A stretch of DNA of 59,160 nt, from contig NZ_BAJV01000018.1 of NCBI RefSeq assembly GCF_000613885.1, positions 1 to 59,160 of the forward strand, read 5' to 3'. Every line of letters begins with the position of its first letter. The stretch's first letter is position 1. Origin of the DNA: Asaia prunellae JCM 25354. GTDB lineage: Bacteria > Pseudomonadota > Alphaproteobacteria > Acetobacterales > Acetobacteraceae. A program made the translations under genes and the position numbers. Under the pieces are notes generated by a model that saw only the letters and a list, made by a program, of their open reading frames with translations, ran no database searches and was not told the origin of the DNA. Of this stretch, positions 7,996 through 18,418 are shown piece after piece.

Positions 7996-9035
7996 ATGAG
8001 CGTAGACAGGACGAAAGCACTCGAGGGTGCGCTGAGCCAGATCGAACGTGCTTTCGGTAAGGGCTCGATCATGCGTATGGGGCAGCGCCCCAAGGAACAG
8101 GCTGACGTTATCTCAACCGGCTCGCTCGGTCTTGATATCGGTCTTGGTATTGGCGGCCTACCGCGCGGCCGTATCATCGAGATCTATGGTCCTGAAAGCT
8201 CGGGCAAGACGACTCTGGCCCTTCACGCCATCGCCGAAGCCCAGAAAAAGGGTGGCACCTGCGCCTTTATTGACGCCGAGCATGCACTTGACCCGGGCTA
8301 TGCCCGCAAGCTGGGCGTGGATGTCGACAACCTGCTTCTCAGCCAGCCCGATGCCGGTGAGCAGGCCCTCGAGATTGCTGACACGCTTGTGCGTTCCGGT
8401 GCTGTCGATGTGCTTGTGGTTGACTCCGTGGCGGCTTTGGTGCCGCGTGCCGAGCTTGAAGGTGATATGGGCGACAGCCATGTCGGTCTTCACGCTCGCC
8501 TGATGAGCCAGGCGTTGCGCAAGCTGACCGGCACGGTCTCACGCTCCAATACCATGGTGATCTTCCTGAACCAGATCCGCATGAAGATCGGCGTGATGTT
8601 CGGCAACCCCGAGACGACGACCGGCGGTAACGCGCTCAAGTTCTACGCCTCGGTTCGTCTCGATATCCGACGTATCGGTTCGATAAAGGATCGTGACGAA
8701 GTGGTTGGCAACCAGACACGCGTCAAGGTCGTCAAGAACAAGATGGCACCGCCTTTCCGTCAGGTTGAATTCGACATCATGTATGGCGAGGGTATCAGCA
8801 AGGTCGGCGAACTGATCGATCTGGCGTGAAAGCCAATATCGTCGAGAAATCAGGGGCATGGTTCTCCTATGACAGCACCCGTGTCGGTCAGGGTCGTGAG
8901 AATGCCAAACAGTTCCTGCGCGACCATCCCGAGATGGCGGCAGATATCGAGCGTCGTATTCGCGAGCAGTCAGGCGTTGTTGCTGAGGCGCTGATGACCT
9001 CTCCTGAAGAACAGGAAGACGATTCCGAAGACTGA
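7996..9035 (+). CDS. recA: Recombinase RecA (apparent one-base frameshift)
   Basis: DNA strand-exchange ATPase and LexA co-protease. The N-terminal 277 codons (7996-8829) cover the core: Walker [10 protein letters not shown] (65-73), the VVDSVAAL Walker B strand and the [15 protein letters not shown] loop region. The C-terminal part continues one frame away from about 8824 with [17 protein letters not shown] and the acidic tail EEQEDDSED. Reading CTGGCGTG (8821-8828) as CTGGGCGTG gives the conserved [16 protein letters not shown] and a normal 346-residue RecA. A true break here would remove the C-terminal domain, so a base-call deletion in a GGG run is the likely reason. Start ATG follows GGAGGACAGGAC. 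Confidence 0.93.
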
Positions 9036-9045
9036 GTGAGGGTCA

Positions 9046-9064
9046 GGCAGGGCACTGCCCTGCC
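9046..9064. terminator. GC-rich hairpin between recA and alpha-E gene
   Basis: GGCAGGG (9046-9052) pairs with CCCTGCC (9058-9064) over a five-base loop, in the gap between converging genes. There is no real T-tract, so it is a candidate only. Confidence 0.5.
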
Positions 9065-9097
9065 CACGAAAAGGATAACAGCCCCCTGGAAAGCCGC

Positions 9098-10129
9098 CTA
9101 TTGTGACTGGGATTGAGTGCCGGAAAACACGGGCTCAGCTGGCGGCCAGTATGCGGCTGCCAGTCCGTTCTGGCAGGCTTCTATCTGTTCCTGGATCCAG
9201 TGCATGCATTCATGCAGGCCGCGAATAATGATTTCCTCAGCTGTCTGGTCTTCCAGCATGGCGCGCAGTTCCGAAAGGCGCTCCTGCACATCCAGAGACT
9301 GGCGACGAAGATTGTAATGGGCTGATAATGCGCCCAGCACGGAATCAGCATGACGAAGGTTCAGCGCAAGGGAGCGCGGAAAGCCCTCGTTCTTGAGCAG
9401 AAAGCCGACCACATTGGCCGGGGTGGTGGTGACAGGCTTGAGGCGACGAAAGGCATGATAGGCCGCTGCCGAGCGCAGGATGGAAGCCCATTGGGTCATA
9501 TCGATCTCGGATCCGACCTCGGCTGTATCGGGCAAAAGTGTATGATAGCGCGTATCAATCAGGCGGGTGATCTGATCGCAGCGTTCAAGATGACGCCCCA
9601 GTAAATAGAAGAGCCACGCCTGATCGCGGTAAAGTGTGCCTTCGGTAATACCAGCATGAGACTGGCATTCCTGCTTTATACGGCTGCATAGGGTTGAGAG
9701 ACCGGTGCGACGTATATCGCTGACATCAAGATCAAGCACCCATCGCGTGAAGACATTGAGCTGCATCCACATTTCGGTAGAAATCAGGGGACGCGCCGAA
9801 CGGGCATTTTCACGAATACACTGCGCCATGGCCTTGATTGAACTCGGATTGGCACAGTCGGTCATGTAGAAGCGCAGATAATCCTCTTCTTTCGCGGTCG
9901 GGTAGAGGGCTCGAAACCGTTCCTCGTCGGAATTGATCTGCACGATCGAGTCCCAGACGGGTTTTCCATCAGCGCCGCGTACAAAAGCCTCTGTTACCTC
10001 CAGCACACGGGCAAGATTTTCGATTCGCTCCATGTATCGGGCAAGCCACATCATGTTTTCGGCGTAACGCGAAAGGAGTGTGTTGAGGTCGGGAAGCATC
10101 CCGGTCATGTGAGGATTGAACCGGTTCAT
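9098..10129 (-). CDS. Alpha-E (DUF403) domain protein
   Basis: All-helical alpha-E domain protein (DUF403), 343 residues from the ATG at 10129. It begins with the family hallmark [22 protein letters not shown] and contains [20 protein letters not shown] and DVQERLSEL, repeating a helix pattern around ER pairs. In the literature such proteins occur beside circularly permuted ATP-grasp ligases and transglutaminases and are thought to belong to a peptide or amide ligation system; no enzymatic activity is proven. Its ATG overlaps the stop of the ATP-grasp gene (ATGA at 10126-10129), so the two are coupled. The open frame extends upstream to 10234, but that is only overlap with the ligase gene. 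Confidence 0.9.
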   Translation of the reverse strand: MNRFNPHMTGMLPDLNTLLSRYAENMMWLARYMERIENLARVLEVTEAFVRGADGKPVWDSIVQINSDEERFRALYPTAKEEDYLRFYMTDCANPSSIKAMAQCIRENARSARPLISTEMWMQLNVFTRWVLDLDVSDIRRTGLSTLCSRIKQECQSHAGITEGTLYRDQAWLFYLLGRHLERCDQITRLIDTRYHTLLPDTAEVGSEIDMTQWASILRSAAAYHAFRRLKPVTTTPANVVGFLLKNEGFPRSLALNLRHADSVLGALSAHYNLRRQSLDVQERLSELRAMLEDQTAEEIIIRGLHECMHWIQEQIEACQNGLAAAYWPPAEPVFSGTQSQSQ

Positions 10130-11590
10130 TTCGACATTACCCAGGTGTCTTTCGATCCTCCGCCCTGAGAGGAATTCACCACCAGAGATCCTTTGCGCAA
10201 GGCTACACGTGACAGTCCGCCTGGCAATACCCAAGTAGATTGTCCGGTTACGGCGAAGGGCCGCAGATCTACATGACGGGCCTCGACACCGGCAGGACAG
10301 AGGGTTGGTACGACGGAAAGGTCGATAACCGGCTGACTGATGTAATTGGACGGATTTTCAAGCAGTTTGGTTCGGAAAGCGGCGAGTTCGTCGGCAGAGG
10401 CATGTGGACCGATAATCAGCCCGTACCCACCGGAATCGCCGACGGGTTTGACGACGAGACTGGCCAGATTGTCCAGTGTATAGGCCAGACCATCAGGTTC
10501 AGCGCAGATATGGGTCTCGACGCTGTCCAGGACAGGCTCTTCATTCAGATAGTAGCGAATGATGCGTGGCATATAGGCGTAGACGGCCTTGTCATCGGCG
10601 ACGCCGGTACCCAGGGCGTTGGCAAGAGTCACATTGCCTCGACAATAGGCATCCACAAGCCCCGGTACGCCCAGAAGACTTTCGGGGTTAAAGGCGAGCG
10701 GATCGAGAAAGGCATCGTCTATGCGTCGGTAAATGGAATGTACGGGGCGAAGCCCCCCACAGTGCGCATGAAAACATGATGGTCCTTCACCACCAGGTCG
10801 CGCCCCTCGACGAGAGGAACGCCCATTTCACGCGCGAGAAAGACGTGTTCGAAATAGGCTGAATTATAGATACCGGGCGAAAGAAGGACGACCTGCGGAT
10901 CCGCGACGTTTCCGGTGCGACGTCGCAAAGCGCCTTGTGCAGGCGCACACCGTAATCCTCCACCGAACGCAGTGCTATGCCTGAGGCGAGATCGGGCATG
11001 AGGCGTAGCATCATATGGCGGTTTTCGATCACGTAGGACACGCCCGATGGTGTTCGGGCATTGTCTTCGAGCACCAGAAAACGTCCTGTCTGATCCCTTA
11101 TAAGATCAGTTCCGTTGATGTGCACATAGACGCCACCCGGCACATCGACACCAATCATGGCTTTGCAGTAATTGGCGTTATTCAGCACCAGATCGGCCGG
11201 AATGATGCCGTCCTCGAGAATGCGCCGGTCGTGATAGATGTCCCACAGGAAGAGATTGATAGCTCTTACGCGCTGTTGCACGCCACGTTCGATGAGAGAC
11301 CATTCCTCTGCCGTCAGGAGGCGCGGGATCATGTCAAAAGGCAGGATACGATCAATTGCCTCACGCTCGGTATAGACCGTAAAGGTTATGCCTAATCGCC
11401 AGAGCTGGTTCTCGGCATTGGACGTTCGTTCGCGCAGATCCGTCAAGGTCAGATGTGAAAGTCTCTCCTTCACTTCCTGTAACGTTTCCGGCAGGGGGGT
11501 GCCGCGATTCATCAGCTCGCAGTAAAAGGCGGGGTTGTCGTAGGTGGAAAAAATACCTGCCTCGTGGAGTGGCGAATTATTAGACGCCAT
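10126..11590 (-). CDS. Circularly permuted ATP-grasp ligase (two apparent frameshifts)
   Basis: Member of the circularly permuted ATP-grasp family (DUF404/DUF407), a predicted amide or peptide ligase. The ATG at 11590 is preceded by AGAGG. Three frames must be joined. [14 protein letters not shown] through HKALCDVAP leads into [14 protein letters not shown] at about 10913 (CCGGAAA read as CCGGGAAA). A second break lies in a run of six G at 10753-10758, where a seventh G gives [20 protein letters not shown]. The rest reads [19 protein letters not shown] and WVMSK. The repaired protein is about 488 residues, the usual length. Visible motifs include [27 protein letters not shown] and [12 protein letters not shown]. 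It is the first gene of the two-gene minus-strand unit. Confidence 0.88.
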
Positions 11591-11867
11591 TTTTACCTCT
11601 ACCCTGCAATGACGTGACGCGTATTGCGGCGGAACGTTACGGTTGTTTATTAAAAAACCAGTTTCTACGCTTTGCCAAGGTATAAAAAACAGGCACAGAG
11701 ATAGAAGAAATCCGGAGATTTGTGTCTCCCCAATGCGCCATAACCCTGGCGGACACCCAAAGTTGCTTTTCGCTCCTGCCCCCTCAGGGTAACATGAACG
11801 GGAACCGGGCAAGGATAATGCGAAAGAGACAGATCATCATGGTCGCAGGAGGCAGAGGACGAAGCGG

Positions 11868-12720
11868 ATGAGACAACCGATTCTTCTCAATCATCGTACC
11901 TCCTATCGTTATGACAGAATGGTTTCTCTTGGACCGCAGACCATACGCTTACGTCCACCGTTACGTATGCGGAATGCTATAATGAGTTACGCCCTGACGA
12001 TTGGTCCCAGCCAGCCGAGTCTCAGATGGGGAATGGATGATCATGCCAATCTGGTATCAACAGCCATTTTCACAGAACGAATGGCGCAGTTCATTGTCGA
12101 TGTGAGCATGATCGTCGATCTGAGCCCTTATGATCCGTTGCAGATGCAGACCGGTAAACGCTCTGCCATGGGGCAGGACAATCCCGCTTATCGACGCCCG
12201 ATTGCCGATAAGAGTGTATTGGAATGTTTTCTCAGGACCATAGGATTTTTTTCCGGCGGAGATACCGAACTTTCAAGCCTGACGAGGCTCGCGCAGGCCA
12301 TAGCCACGCGTTTGCATTATATGCGCCGCATGGAACCGGGTGTCTGGCCCCCCGCTGAGACCCTGGCCCGTGAGGCAGGATCGTGTCGTGACAGTGCATG
12401 GCTTCTGATCGCCCTGGCCCGGAATATGGGGTACGCGGCCCGGTTCGTCTCGGGTTATCTGGTCGAGCCGTCGGCACTTCAGGCTGATCCTGATCGTCTG
12501 GTTTGTGATCTCCACGCATGGGCAGAAATCTGCATTCCCGGTTCCGTGGGTGGGGTTCGATACGACATCAGGACGCATTGCGGCGCAGAACCATATTCCG
12601 CTTGCTGCATCAGATGCACCGGAGACAGCTGCCCCTGTTTCAGGATTGCTGGATCTGTGTGTCGCAGAATTCGATGTTATCATGCAGGCACATTATCTGC
12701 ACAGGGAACCAATGCGCTGA
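11868..12720 (+). CDS. Transglutaminase-like protein (apparent frameshift)
   Basis: Papain-fold transglutaminase family protein with the bacterial N-terminal beta domain (NHRTSYRYDRMVSLGPQTIRLRP). The catalytic triad is visible: Cys173 in AGSCRDSAW, His216 in DLHAWAEI and Asp in VGFDTTSG. The last is reached only after a change of frame near 12544, where two bases are missing or one is extra. After that the protein reads on to HYLHREPMR and stops at 12720, giving about 284 residues. This is the short form of the family. It is divergent from the ATP-grasp gene, with which it forms a known conserved neighbourhood. Such enzymes may act as peptidases or amide-bond exchangers on the ligase product; that is inference. 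Confidence 0.82.
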
Positions 12721-12760
12721 AACGGGGTTCCGGCTGAGACTGTCACCGGATGAATGATCC

Positions 12761-13854
12761 GTGAAACTCTTTTCCTGCGAATGCTGCAATCAGCCGCTTT
12801 TCTTTGAGAATACGCGTTGTGAATCCTGCGATCATGCCGTTGGTTATCTGCATGAGGTCACGGACCTGACGGCGCTTGAGCCGGGAATGCAGGAGGGAAC
12901 ATGGTTGCCGCTTGAGCATGGCTACGAGCATAGCCCGCATCGTTATTGCGCCAACCACAGCTATAATGCGTGTAACTGGCTGCTGGGTCCCGAAGAAAGC
13001 GCCGGAGGCACGCTCTGTTTTGCCTGCCAGTTCAATCGTACGATCCCCGATCTGCAGAACACCCGTAATCTCGAGCGCTGGCGCAAGATCGAGACCGCAA
13101 AACATCGCCTGTTTCATGCTCTGATCCGCTTCGGATTACCTCTCGTTTCCCGTCAGAAGGACCCTGAAAACGGTCTGGCGTTCGATTTTCTCGAAGATGC
13201 TCCTGATGGATCGGCGCTGTCATGACAGGTCATAGCAACGGGCTGATCACGCTTGCTATCCGTGAAGCCGATGATGATCAGCGTGAGCGCATGCGAGTCG
13301 AAATGGGAGAGTATTACCGCACTCTGCTAGGGCATTTCCGACATGAGATAGGGCATTATTACTGGAATCTGCTCATACGTGACGGGGGCAGGCTGGATCA
13401 ATGCCGGGAAATCTTTGGTGATGACCGGCAGGATTATCAGAAGGCTCTTGAAGCACATTATGCCGGATCGCCTTCTAACGACTGGCAGAAAGATCATGTT
13501 AGTATCTATGCGGCGTCCCATCCCTGGGAGGATTTTGCCGAAACCTGGGCACATTACCTCCATATTGTCTCTACTCTGGAGACAGCCTGGCTGTATGGCA
13601 TAGCGATCGCGCCGCTTACGCCGTCGGCACCGCATTTCTCAGCGCCTGCTATCAGTGCGGATCCTTATGTCATTCTGGATTTTGACGGGATCATGAATGC
13701 GTGGCTGCCGCTCAGCATGGCGGTCAACAGTCTCAATCGCTCAATGGGGTTACAGGATTTCTATCCGTTTGTGCTGACGGCCAGTATCAGGCGCAAGCTG
13801 GCCTTTGTTCATCAGGTGATTCGTGAAACGCAGGCGCGACAGTCCTCTGACTGA
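12761..13854 (+). CDS. Putative zinc-binding metallopeptidase with zinc ribbon (apparent frameshift)
   Basis: The N-terminal half (from GTG 12761) has a zinc-ribbon with cysteines at about 6, 8, 9, 20 and 23, and a second Cys pair in LCFACQFNRT. The C-terminal half, in another frame from about 13216, carries HEIGHYYW (an HExxH zinc-protease motif) and a HPWEDFAETWAHYLH segment with the likely third metal ligand. Reading GCGCTGTC as GCGCCTGTC joins EDAPDGSAP to VMTGHSNGLITL, giving about 364 residues, normal for this zincin family. It is 40 bases downstream of the transglutaminase and probably co-transcribed. A role in trimming or maturing the product of the ATP-grasp system is inferred from position. 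Confidence 0.8.
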
Positions 13855-13861
13855 GGATCGA

Positions 13862-14608
13862 TCAACCTTTCAGCAGATCACCGAGAGGACCCAGATAGGA
13901 TTCAAGGGGCACACGTAACGGCATGAGATAGGCGTATTCGCCCCGAGCGCGTATTTCGCCCAGCAAAAGGCGCGCAAAGGCAATGTTGGCCTCGAGACTC
14001 GGATCAAAATCATGGGGAAACACGACATGGTTCACCCGTTCCCAGTAGGCGCGCGATTTGGGGCCGATGACAGGGGAGAGCCCCCAGAATACACGATCCT
14101 TCTCAAGCCATGACGCACTGAGCTCGAACATGCGTCGATCAAAAAGTGGCTGGGTGAAAAAGCCGGCAGCCCCGGCATCGCGTTTCTGTTTGAGATCCTC
14201 CAGCTCCTGCCAGGGAGCACGTCGATAGGGATCGAATGCGGCGTAGACTGTCAGATGCGGCGCTTCCCGGTGATAGCGTGCAATGATCTCTGCCGAACTG
14301 TTGGGCCAGGTACGGTGGGTTGCATCAGGTGGTGGGTCACCGGCAACAACCAGTATCTCGCGGATATTGTCCTGCTCCGCGCAGGGAAGGGGCGAATCAG
14401 GGGCAATATCGATCGCGCGAATATGCGGAATGGCCGTATATCCCTGATTTTGTGCGAGGATTGCCCCTTCCCAGGAGCGGAGGGGCAGGCGCAGGAGATC
14501 GGGAAGATTGATGGTTGCAACCGAGGGAGCGATCTGGCGCAGCAGGGCAAGATCTGCATTCAGGGTCTGGGTATCCCGCGGAATCAGCTCGACAGCAATG
14601 CGGCTCAT
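13862..14608 (-). CDS. Methylenetetrahydrofolate reductase-like protein
   Basis: A 248-residue TIM-barrel protein resembling the MetF/MTHFR family, which reduces 5,10-methylene-THF to 5-methyl-THF with FAD. It opens with [15 protein letters not shown]. Family-like features are [14 protein letters not shown] (the position of the GDxP motif), [15 protein letters not shown], and [14 protein letters not shown] (similar to the GADF-TQ-FF motif). It is shorter than E. coli MetF (about 296), and the usual N-terminal SFEFFPP motif is replaced by VELIPRD. Its ATG overlaps the folD stop, so it is coupled to a one-carbon gene, which supports the assignment. A related reductase is possible. Confidence 0.7.
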   Translation of the reverse strand: MSRIAVELIPRDTQTLNADLALLRQIAPSVATINLPDLLRLPLRSWEGAILAQNQGYTAIPHIRAIDIAPDSPLPCAEQDNIREILVVAGDPPPDATHRTWPNSSAEIIARYHREAPHLTVYAAFDPYRRAPWQELEDLKQKRDAGAAGFFTQPLFDRRMFELSASWLEKDRVFWGLSPVIGPKSRAYWERVNHVVFPHDFDPSLEANIAFARLLLGEIRARGEYAYLMPLRVPLESYLGPLGDLLKG

Positions 14609-15501
14609 GCGTCGGCGCGCTCCAGCACGTTGCGGGCTGCCTGCAGGGTATTATGGAGCAGGCAGGCAATGGTCATGGGTCCCACACCGCCCGGTACCGG
14701 CGTGATATGGCCCGCAACCGGCAACGCCTCGTCGAAAGCGACATCGCCCACGAGGCGTGTCTTGCCGTCGGGCAGGGAGATGCGGGTGATACCGACATCG
14801 ATTACCGTTGCGCCTGGCTTGATCCAGTCGCCACGTACCAGGCCGTTCTTGCCGGTGGCAACAACCAGGATATCGCCTTCACGAGCGAGTGCGCGGGGAT
14901 CTTTCGTATCGATATGCCCGATTGAGACCGTGCAGCCCTCCCTGAGCAGAAGCTGGGCCATGGGTTTGCCAACGAGATTTGAGGCGCCGATCACGACAGC
15001 ATGCAGGCCACGCAGATCAGACAGGGTTTCCTTGAGCAACATCAGGCAGCCAAGAGGCGTACAGGGGACAAGACCGTTCATGCCGAGGCTGAGACGGCCT
15101 GCATTGACTTCGCCCAGACCATCAACATCCTTTTCCGGATTGATGGCGTTGGTCACGACAATCGGGTCGAGCTGGGGAGGAAGGGGAAGCTGCACCAGAA
15201 TACCATGGATCTGCGGGTCAGCATTGAGCTTGGCGATCAGTTCAAGCAATTCGTCCTGATCCGTTGTTTCGGGCAGCATATGCATGAACGAGCGCATCCC
15301 GGCACGATGGGTCTGGATGGCCTTGTTTTTGACATAGACTTCACTGGCCGGGTCGTCACCAACCAGCACGACCGCCAACCCCGGAATCTTGCCTGTGCGT
15401 TCACGCAGGGCTTCAGCTTCGGCCTTGACACGATCAGTCAGATGGCGGGCAATGGCCTTGCCATCGATGAGCTTTCCTGACAGTGCCGGATCGTGTTTCA
15501 T
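14605..15501 (-). CDS. folD: Methylenetetrahydrofolate dehydrogenase/cyclohydrolase FolD
   Basis: Bifunctional cytosolic enzyme that oxidises 5,10-methylene-THF to methenyl-THF and hydrolyses it to 10-formyl-THF. The 298-residue product has all FolD signatures: [14 protein letters not shown] with the catalytic Lys, [36 protein letters not shown], a dinucleotide site [17 protein letters not shown] and the C-terminal [15 protein letters not shown]. It is the first gene of a two-gene unit with the MTHFR-like gene (ATGA overlap at 14605-14608). The start is 79 bases from the divergent threonine aldolase gene, so they may share a promoter region; both serve one-carbon/glycine metabolism. Confidence 0.97.
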   Translation of the reverse strand: MKHDPALSGKLIDGKAIARHLTDRVKAEAEALRERTGKIPGLAVVLVGDDPASEVYVKNKAIQTHRAGMRSFMHMLPETTDQDELLELIAKLNADPQIHGILVQLPLPPQLDPIVVTNAINPEKDVDGLGEVNAGRLSLGMNGLVPCTPLGCLMLLKETLSDLRGLHAVVIGASNLVGKPMAQLLLREGCTVSIGHIDTKDPRALAREGDILVVATGKNGLVRGDWIKPGATVIDVGITRISLPDGKTRLVGDVAFDEALPVAGHITPVPGGVGPMTIACLLHNTLQAARNVLERADA

Positions 15502-15580
15502 GCGGGTGATTCCTGAGGCAAGGGGCCAGGCAAGGTAAAAAGAAACCTGTCACGGCCTGAAGACAAGGTGAGGAACGGAC

Positions 15581-16627
15581 GTGACCGAGGCAATACGCAA
15601 GAACTTCGCGAGTGACAACATTGCTCCTGTCTGCCCTGAAGTGATGAAAGCGCTGGAAAACGCCAATCATGGCTCTGCTGCAGCCTATGGCGAAGATCAG
15701 ATCACCTCAGCTCTTTCAACACTGGCGGAGGAGGTGTTTGAACACAAAGTCTGGGTCTTTCCGGTAGCGACAGGAACCGCCGCCAACAGTCTTGCCCTGT
15801 CGGCAGCGACGGATCCGTTTGGTGCGGTTGTCTGTGATCAGAGTGCCCATATTGCCAATGATGAAGGGGGCGCGCCTGAATTTTTCATGCATGGCGCCAA
15901 GCTCGTGCCTCTTCCCTCGGCAGATGGACGCATGGCGCTTTCCGATCTCGATCGTGTGCTGACCAGCAGCAGCGGGCATGGCGTACATACGAGTCCGATC
16001 CAGACACTTTCTCTTACCCAGAGCACGGAATGGGGTACGGTTTATACGCTTGATCAGCTTGGCGCGCTGACGGCGCGGGCACGTGAATCTGACCTTGCCA
16101 CCCATCTCGATGGCGCCCGGCTGGGCAATGCGATCGCTACTCTCGGTTGCCGTCCAGCTGACGTGAGCTGGAGGGCTGGCTTCGACATGCTGAGTTTTGG
16201 CGGGACGAAGAACGGTGCGATGGCAGCTGAAGCAGTCATGATCTTTCGTGAGGATCTGGCAAAAAATTTCCTGCGTCGCGTCAAGCGCAGCGGTCATCTC
16301 TGGTCCAAGCAGCGTTATCTGAGTGCGCAGATTCAGGCGCTGCTGGAAAATGATCTGTGGCTGCGTCACGCTGCCCACGCGAATGTCATGGCCCAGCGTC
16401 TGGCTCATGGTCTGCGTCGTCATCCTGCTGCAGCTCTGCCCTTCGATGTTCAGGGCAATGAGGTATTCGTCGTGCTGCCTGAGCGTGGCGTCGAGTCTCT
16501 GGAGGCTCAGGGATATGAATTCTATCGATGGACAAACCCGCCGGGTCTGGAGGGTATTCTCATTCGTCTTGTGACCTGCTGGGCGACCGAAGCGCAGGAT
16601 GTGGATGCTCTCCTTGCTGCGCTCTGA
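15581..16627 (+). CDS. ltaE: Low-specificity L-threonine aldolase
   Basis: PLP-dependent fold-type I enzyme that splits L-threonine or L-allo-threonine to glycine and acetaldehyde. The 348-residue protein shows the threonine aldolase landmarks: NFASDNIAPVCPEV at the start, HGSAAAYGEDQIT, HLDGARLGNA (Asp binds the pyridine ring) and the PLP lysine in SFGGTKNGAM. The GTG start at 15581 has GAGGA about ten bases upstream. The length is normal. The neighbour folD consumes the one-carbon units that glycine cleavage would produce. A weak hairpin follows. Confidence 0.92.
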   Translation: MTEAIRKNFASDNIAPVCPEVMKALENANHGSAAAYGEDQITSALSTLAEEVFEHKVWVFPVATGTAANSLALSAATDPFGAVVCDQSAHIANDEGGAPEFFMHGAKLVPLPSADGRMALSDLDRVLTSSSGHGVHTSPIQTLSLTQSTEWGTVYTLDQLGALTARARESDLATHLDGARLGNAIATLGCRPADVSWRAGFDMLSFGGTKNGAMAAEAVMIFREDLAKNFLRRVKRSGHLWSKQRYLSAQIQALLENDLWLRHAAHANVMAQRLAHGLRRHPAAALPFDVQGNEVFVVLPERGVESLEAQGYEFYRWTNPPGLEGILIRLVTCWATEAQDVDALLAAL

Positions 16628-16640
16628 AACGCGTCAAAAC

Positions 16641-16677
16641 AGAAAGGGCATGTCCTGTGCGGGGACACGCCGTTTCT
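16641..16677. terminator. Imperfect hairpin between threonine aldolase and porin genes
   Basis: The arms at 16641-16655 and 16663-16677 pair as AGAAA/TTTCT, GGC/GCC and TGTCC/GGACA with two mismatches, in the gap between two converging genes. It is likely a shared terminator. Confidence 0.5.
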
Positions 16678-16695
16678 GATTCGGGTACATATACG

Positions 16696-17964
16696 TCAGA
16701 AGCCGATCATGGCATCGCCACCAAAGGTGAATATTCCGGTATTGCGGCCGTCGTTGAACGGTGATGTGCCGTTGAGCGAGCGGTCGAAGCGGATTTCGGG
16801 ACGAAGGGCAAAGACACGGATTCCGTGGCCCAGGTCAGGTCTGTAAGTGACACCCAGTGTGAGGGCACCATAGGTGGTTGGCGGGGCGGTTTCGGCGGGA
16901 GCATAACCCCCCTTGAAAGCGTTCATGTATGCCTGATTGTTCAGGAAATTGACCACGAACAGGCCTGAGTTGTCGCGATAAAGCTCACCACGGTAGTTGA
17001 AGGTCAGGCTCGGGGTGATCTTGTATCCGGCAAATGTGACCACACTCCAGGTTTCGGCCCGCAATCCGTCATCGTGTAGGAAATTGAATTCGGCAGTCAG
17101 GTTGAGCTTCTGATTGACGGTATAAAACGCCGCGATATCGTTCCACCATCGCTGGGCTGTGTTGGCGCGTGGACCAAGCGAGGCGACTGCGTTTTCTGGC
17201 CCAACGCGTGAGAGTTCGGCAATAGTGAGCTTGCCGTGAGCCAGTCCGTTCAGATTGAATCCGAAATATCCGGCTGCTGCGTTGTTGTTGTCATTGCGTC
17301 CCCATGTTGTCTGATTGCCGGTATCAACGCCGAAGTTGAAATCGATAACTGGCGTGACATGCCAGTGAAACAGCGCCCCAAGATGTTCGAACGGAACAGA
17401 ATACTGCGATGTATAGGCCAGGCTGTAAAACGGGCGTAATGTCGGATCGAGCACTTCCACGCCCATGGGGGCAGGCAGAATGCCAGCCTGCATGTCGATC
17501 CCGTTTTTCGAGAAAACAGGTGCATGGATGTCAAGATGCGCCTGAGCCGGAAGCAGCTGATAGCGATCACTGGTCATTTTGTTCGACAGACCAAGAAGAT
17601 GATAATAGCGTGCATCCGAACCATAGAGAGCTTCGAGCATGAAGCCGACCTGGAATTCGGATTTGGTCGGATCGATGGCTTTCGACAAGGTGACGCTCAC
17701 CTGGTTGAGCTGCGCCTGATTGGCGTGATCGCCAAGAAAATTACCGAAATTGATGCCGTTATCGGGACGGGCCGGATTGGCGGTAATGCCCCCTTCGATC
17801 AGGCCTGACAGATTGACGCCCTGTAACCAGGGATTCGACGCTGTCTTGAACAGGGGGATGTCGGCGTGTGCCTTATCCACCAGTGTTGTGGTTGAGAAAA
17901 GCGTGAGGGCAAAAACCGTAAAGGCTCGACGGAAATGGCGTGAAGCATGACAAGGCAGATCCAT
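16696..17964 (-). CDS. Outer-membrane beta-barrel porin (OmpL-like, bbp2 family)
   Basis: Predicted outer-membrane porin. The 422-residue protein starts with a signal peptide (RAFTVFALTLFSTTTL, cleavage near KAHA). It then has alternating amphipathic beta strands, with NLSGLIEGGITANPARPDNGINFG near the mature N-terminus and a terminal Phe (GGDAMIGF) that marks outer-membrane barrels. The pattern QAGILPAPMGVEVLDPTLRPFYS matches putative beta-barrel porin-2 proteins. The channel substrate is unknown. The 5' region contains a short perfect inverted repeat (17986-18000) and a long AT-rich gap. Confidence 0.8.
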   Translation of the reverse strand: MDLPCHASRHFRRAFTVFALTLFSTTTLVDKAHADIPLFKTASNPWLQGVNLSGLIEGGITANPARPDNGINFGNFLGDHANQAQLNQVSVTLSKAIDPTKSEFQVGFMLEALYGSDARYYHLLGLSNKMTSDRYQLLPAQAHLDIHAPVFSKNGIDMQAGILPAPMGVEVLDPTLRPFYSLAYTSQYSVPFEHLGALFHWHVTPVIDFNFGVDTGNQTTWGRNDNNNAAAGYFGFNLNGLAHGKLTIAELSRVGPENAVASLGPRANTAQRWWNDIAAFYTVNQKLNLTAEFNFLHDDGLRAETWSVVTFAGYKITPSLTFNYRGELYRDNSGLFVVNFLNNQAYMNAFKGGYAPAETAPPTTYGALTLGVTYRPDLGHGIRVFALRPEIRFDRSLNGTSPFNDGRNTGIFTFGGDAMIGF

Positions 17965-17985
17965 AACCCATCCTCAAAAGACAGC

Positions 17986-18000
17986 TACCAGGGGCTGGTA
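17986..18000 (-). promoter_or_regulatory. Inverted repeat in porin leader
   Basis: TACCAG-GGG-CTGGTA is a perfect 6-base-pair inverted repeat starting 22 bases upstream of the porin ATG. It could be an operator or a small 5' leader hairpin near the ribosome site. There is no experimental or family support. Confidence 0.35.
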
Positions 18001-18418
18001 TCATTCCGGGATCATGCTATTTCGGAAACGGAACCGTATCAATAAAGAAACATACTTTGTCATTGATCGTGACTTTTTAGGCGCACGTCGTCAAATAAAA
18101 ATACAAATCTGTGTAGATATTAGATTTGTAATGTATACTAAAATTATAGTAAAAATCTTTACTATGGAATATATAAATATATGAAGTGCATTCGATAATA
18201 ATTATTGGAAACATTCTCTGTTGGAGGCGTGCAAGTCCGCCCTGAGACATTCCCTCAATCTTTTCTGCGTTTGATAGGAAGGATCAGTGAGATGTGTTGA
18301 ACGACTGGCCTCTTGGAATCGTTGAGAAAGGCGAAAACCGGAAAGATATTGTTGAACATCTTTCCATGCTGATATCGTGTAGCATCAGCCGATCTTAAAC
18401 CTGTCAGGAATTGGTGCC
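18001..18418. other. Intergenic region, AT-rich, divergent promoters
   Basis: No gene is seen between the porin and the SGNH hydrolase. About 18040-18220 is strikingly AT-rich compared with the genes around it. It holds a perfect 8-base inverted repeat ATAGTAAA/TTTACTAT (18146-18153 and 18158-18165) and an AAATCT/AGATTT pair nearby. The stretch probably carries the promoters of the two divergent genes. Confidence 0.55.

Noticed and set aside
8815-8835. A genuinely truncated RecA or a separate small gene at 8826-9035
   Set aside because: The small frame is plainly the RecA C-terminus ([16 protein letters not shown]), and one added G in CTGGCGTG restores the family sequence.
14255-15259. A 334-codon plus-strand frame across the MTHFR-like gene and folD
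   Set aside because: It is antisense to two well-supported genes and shows no family features.
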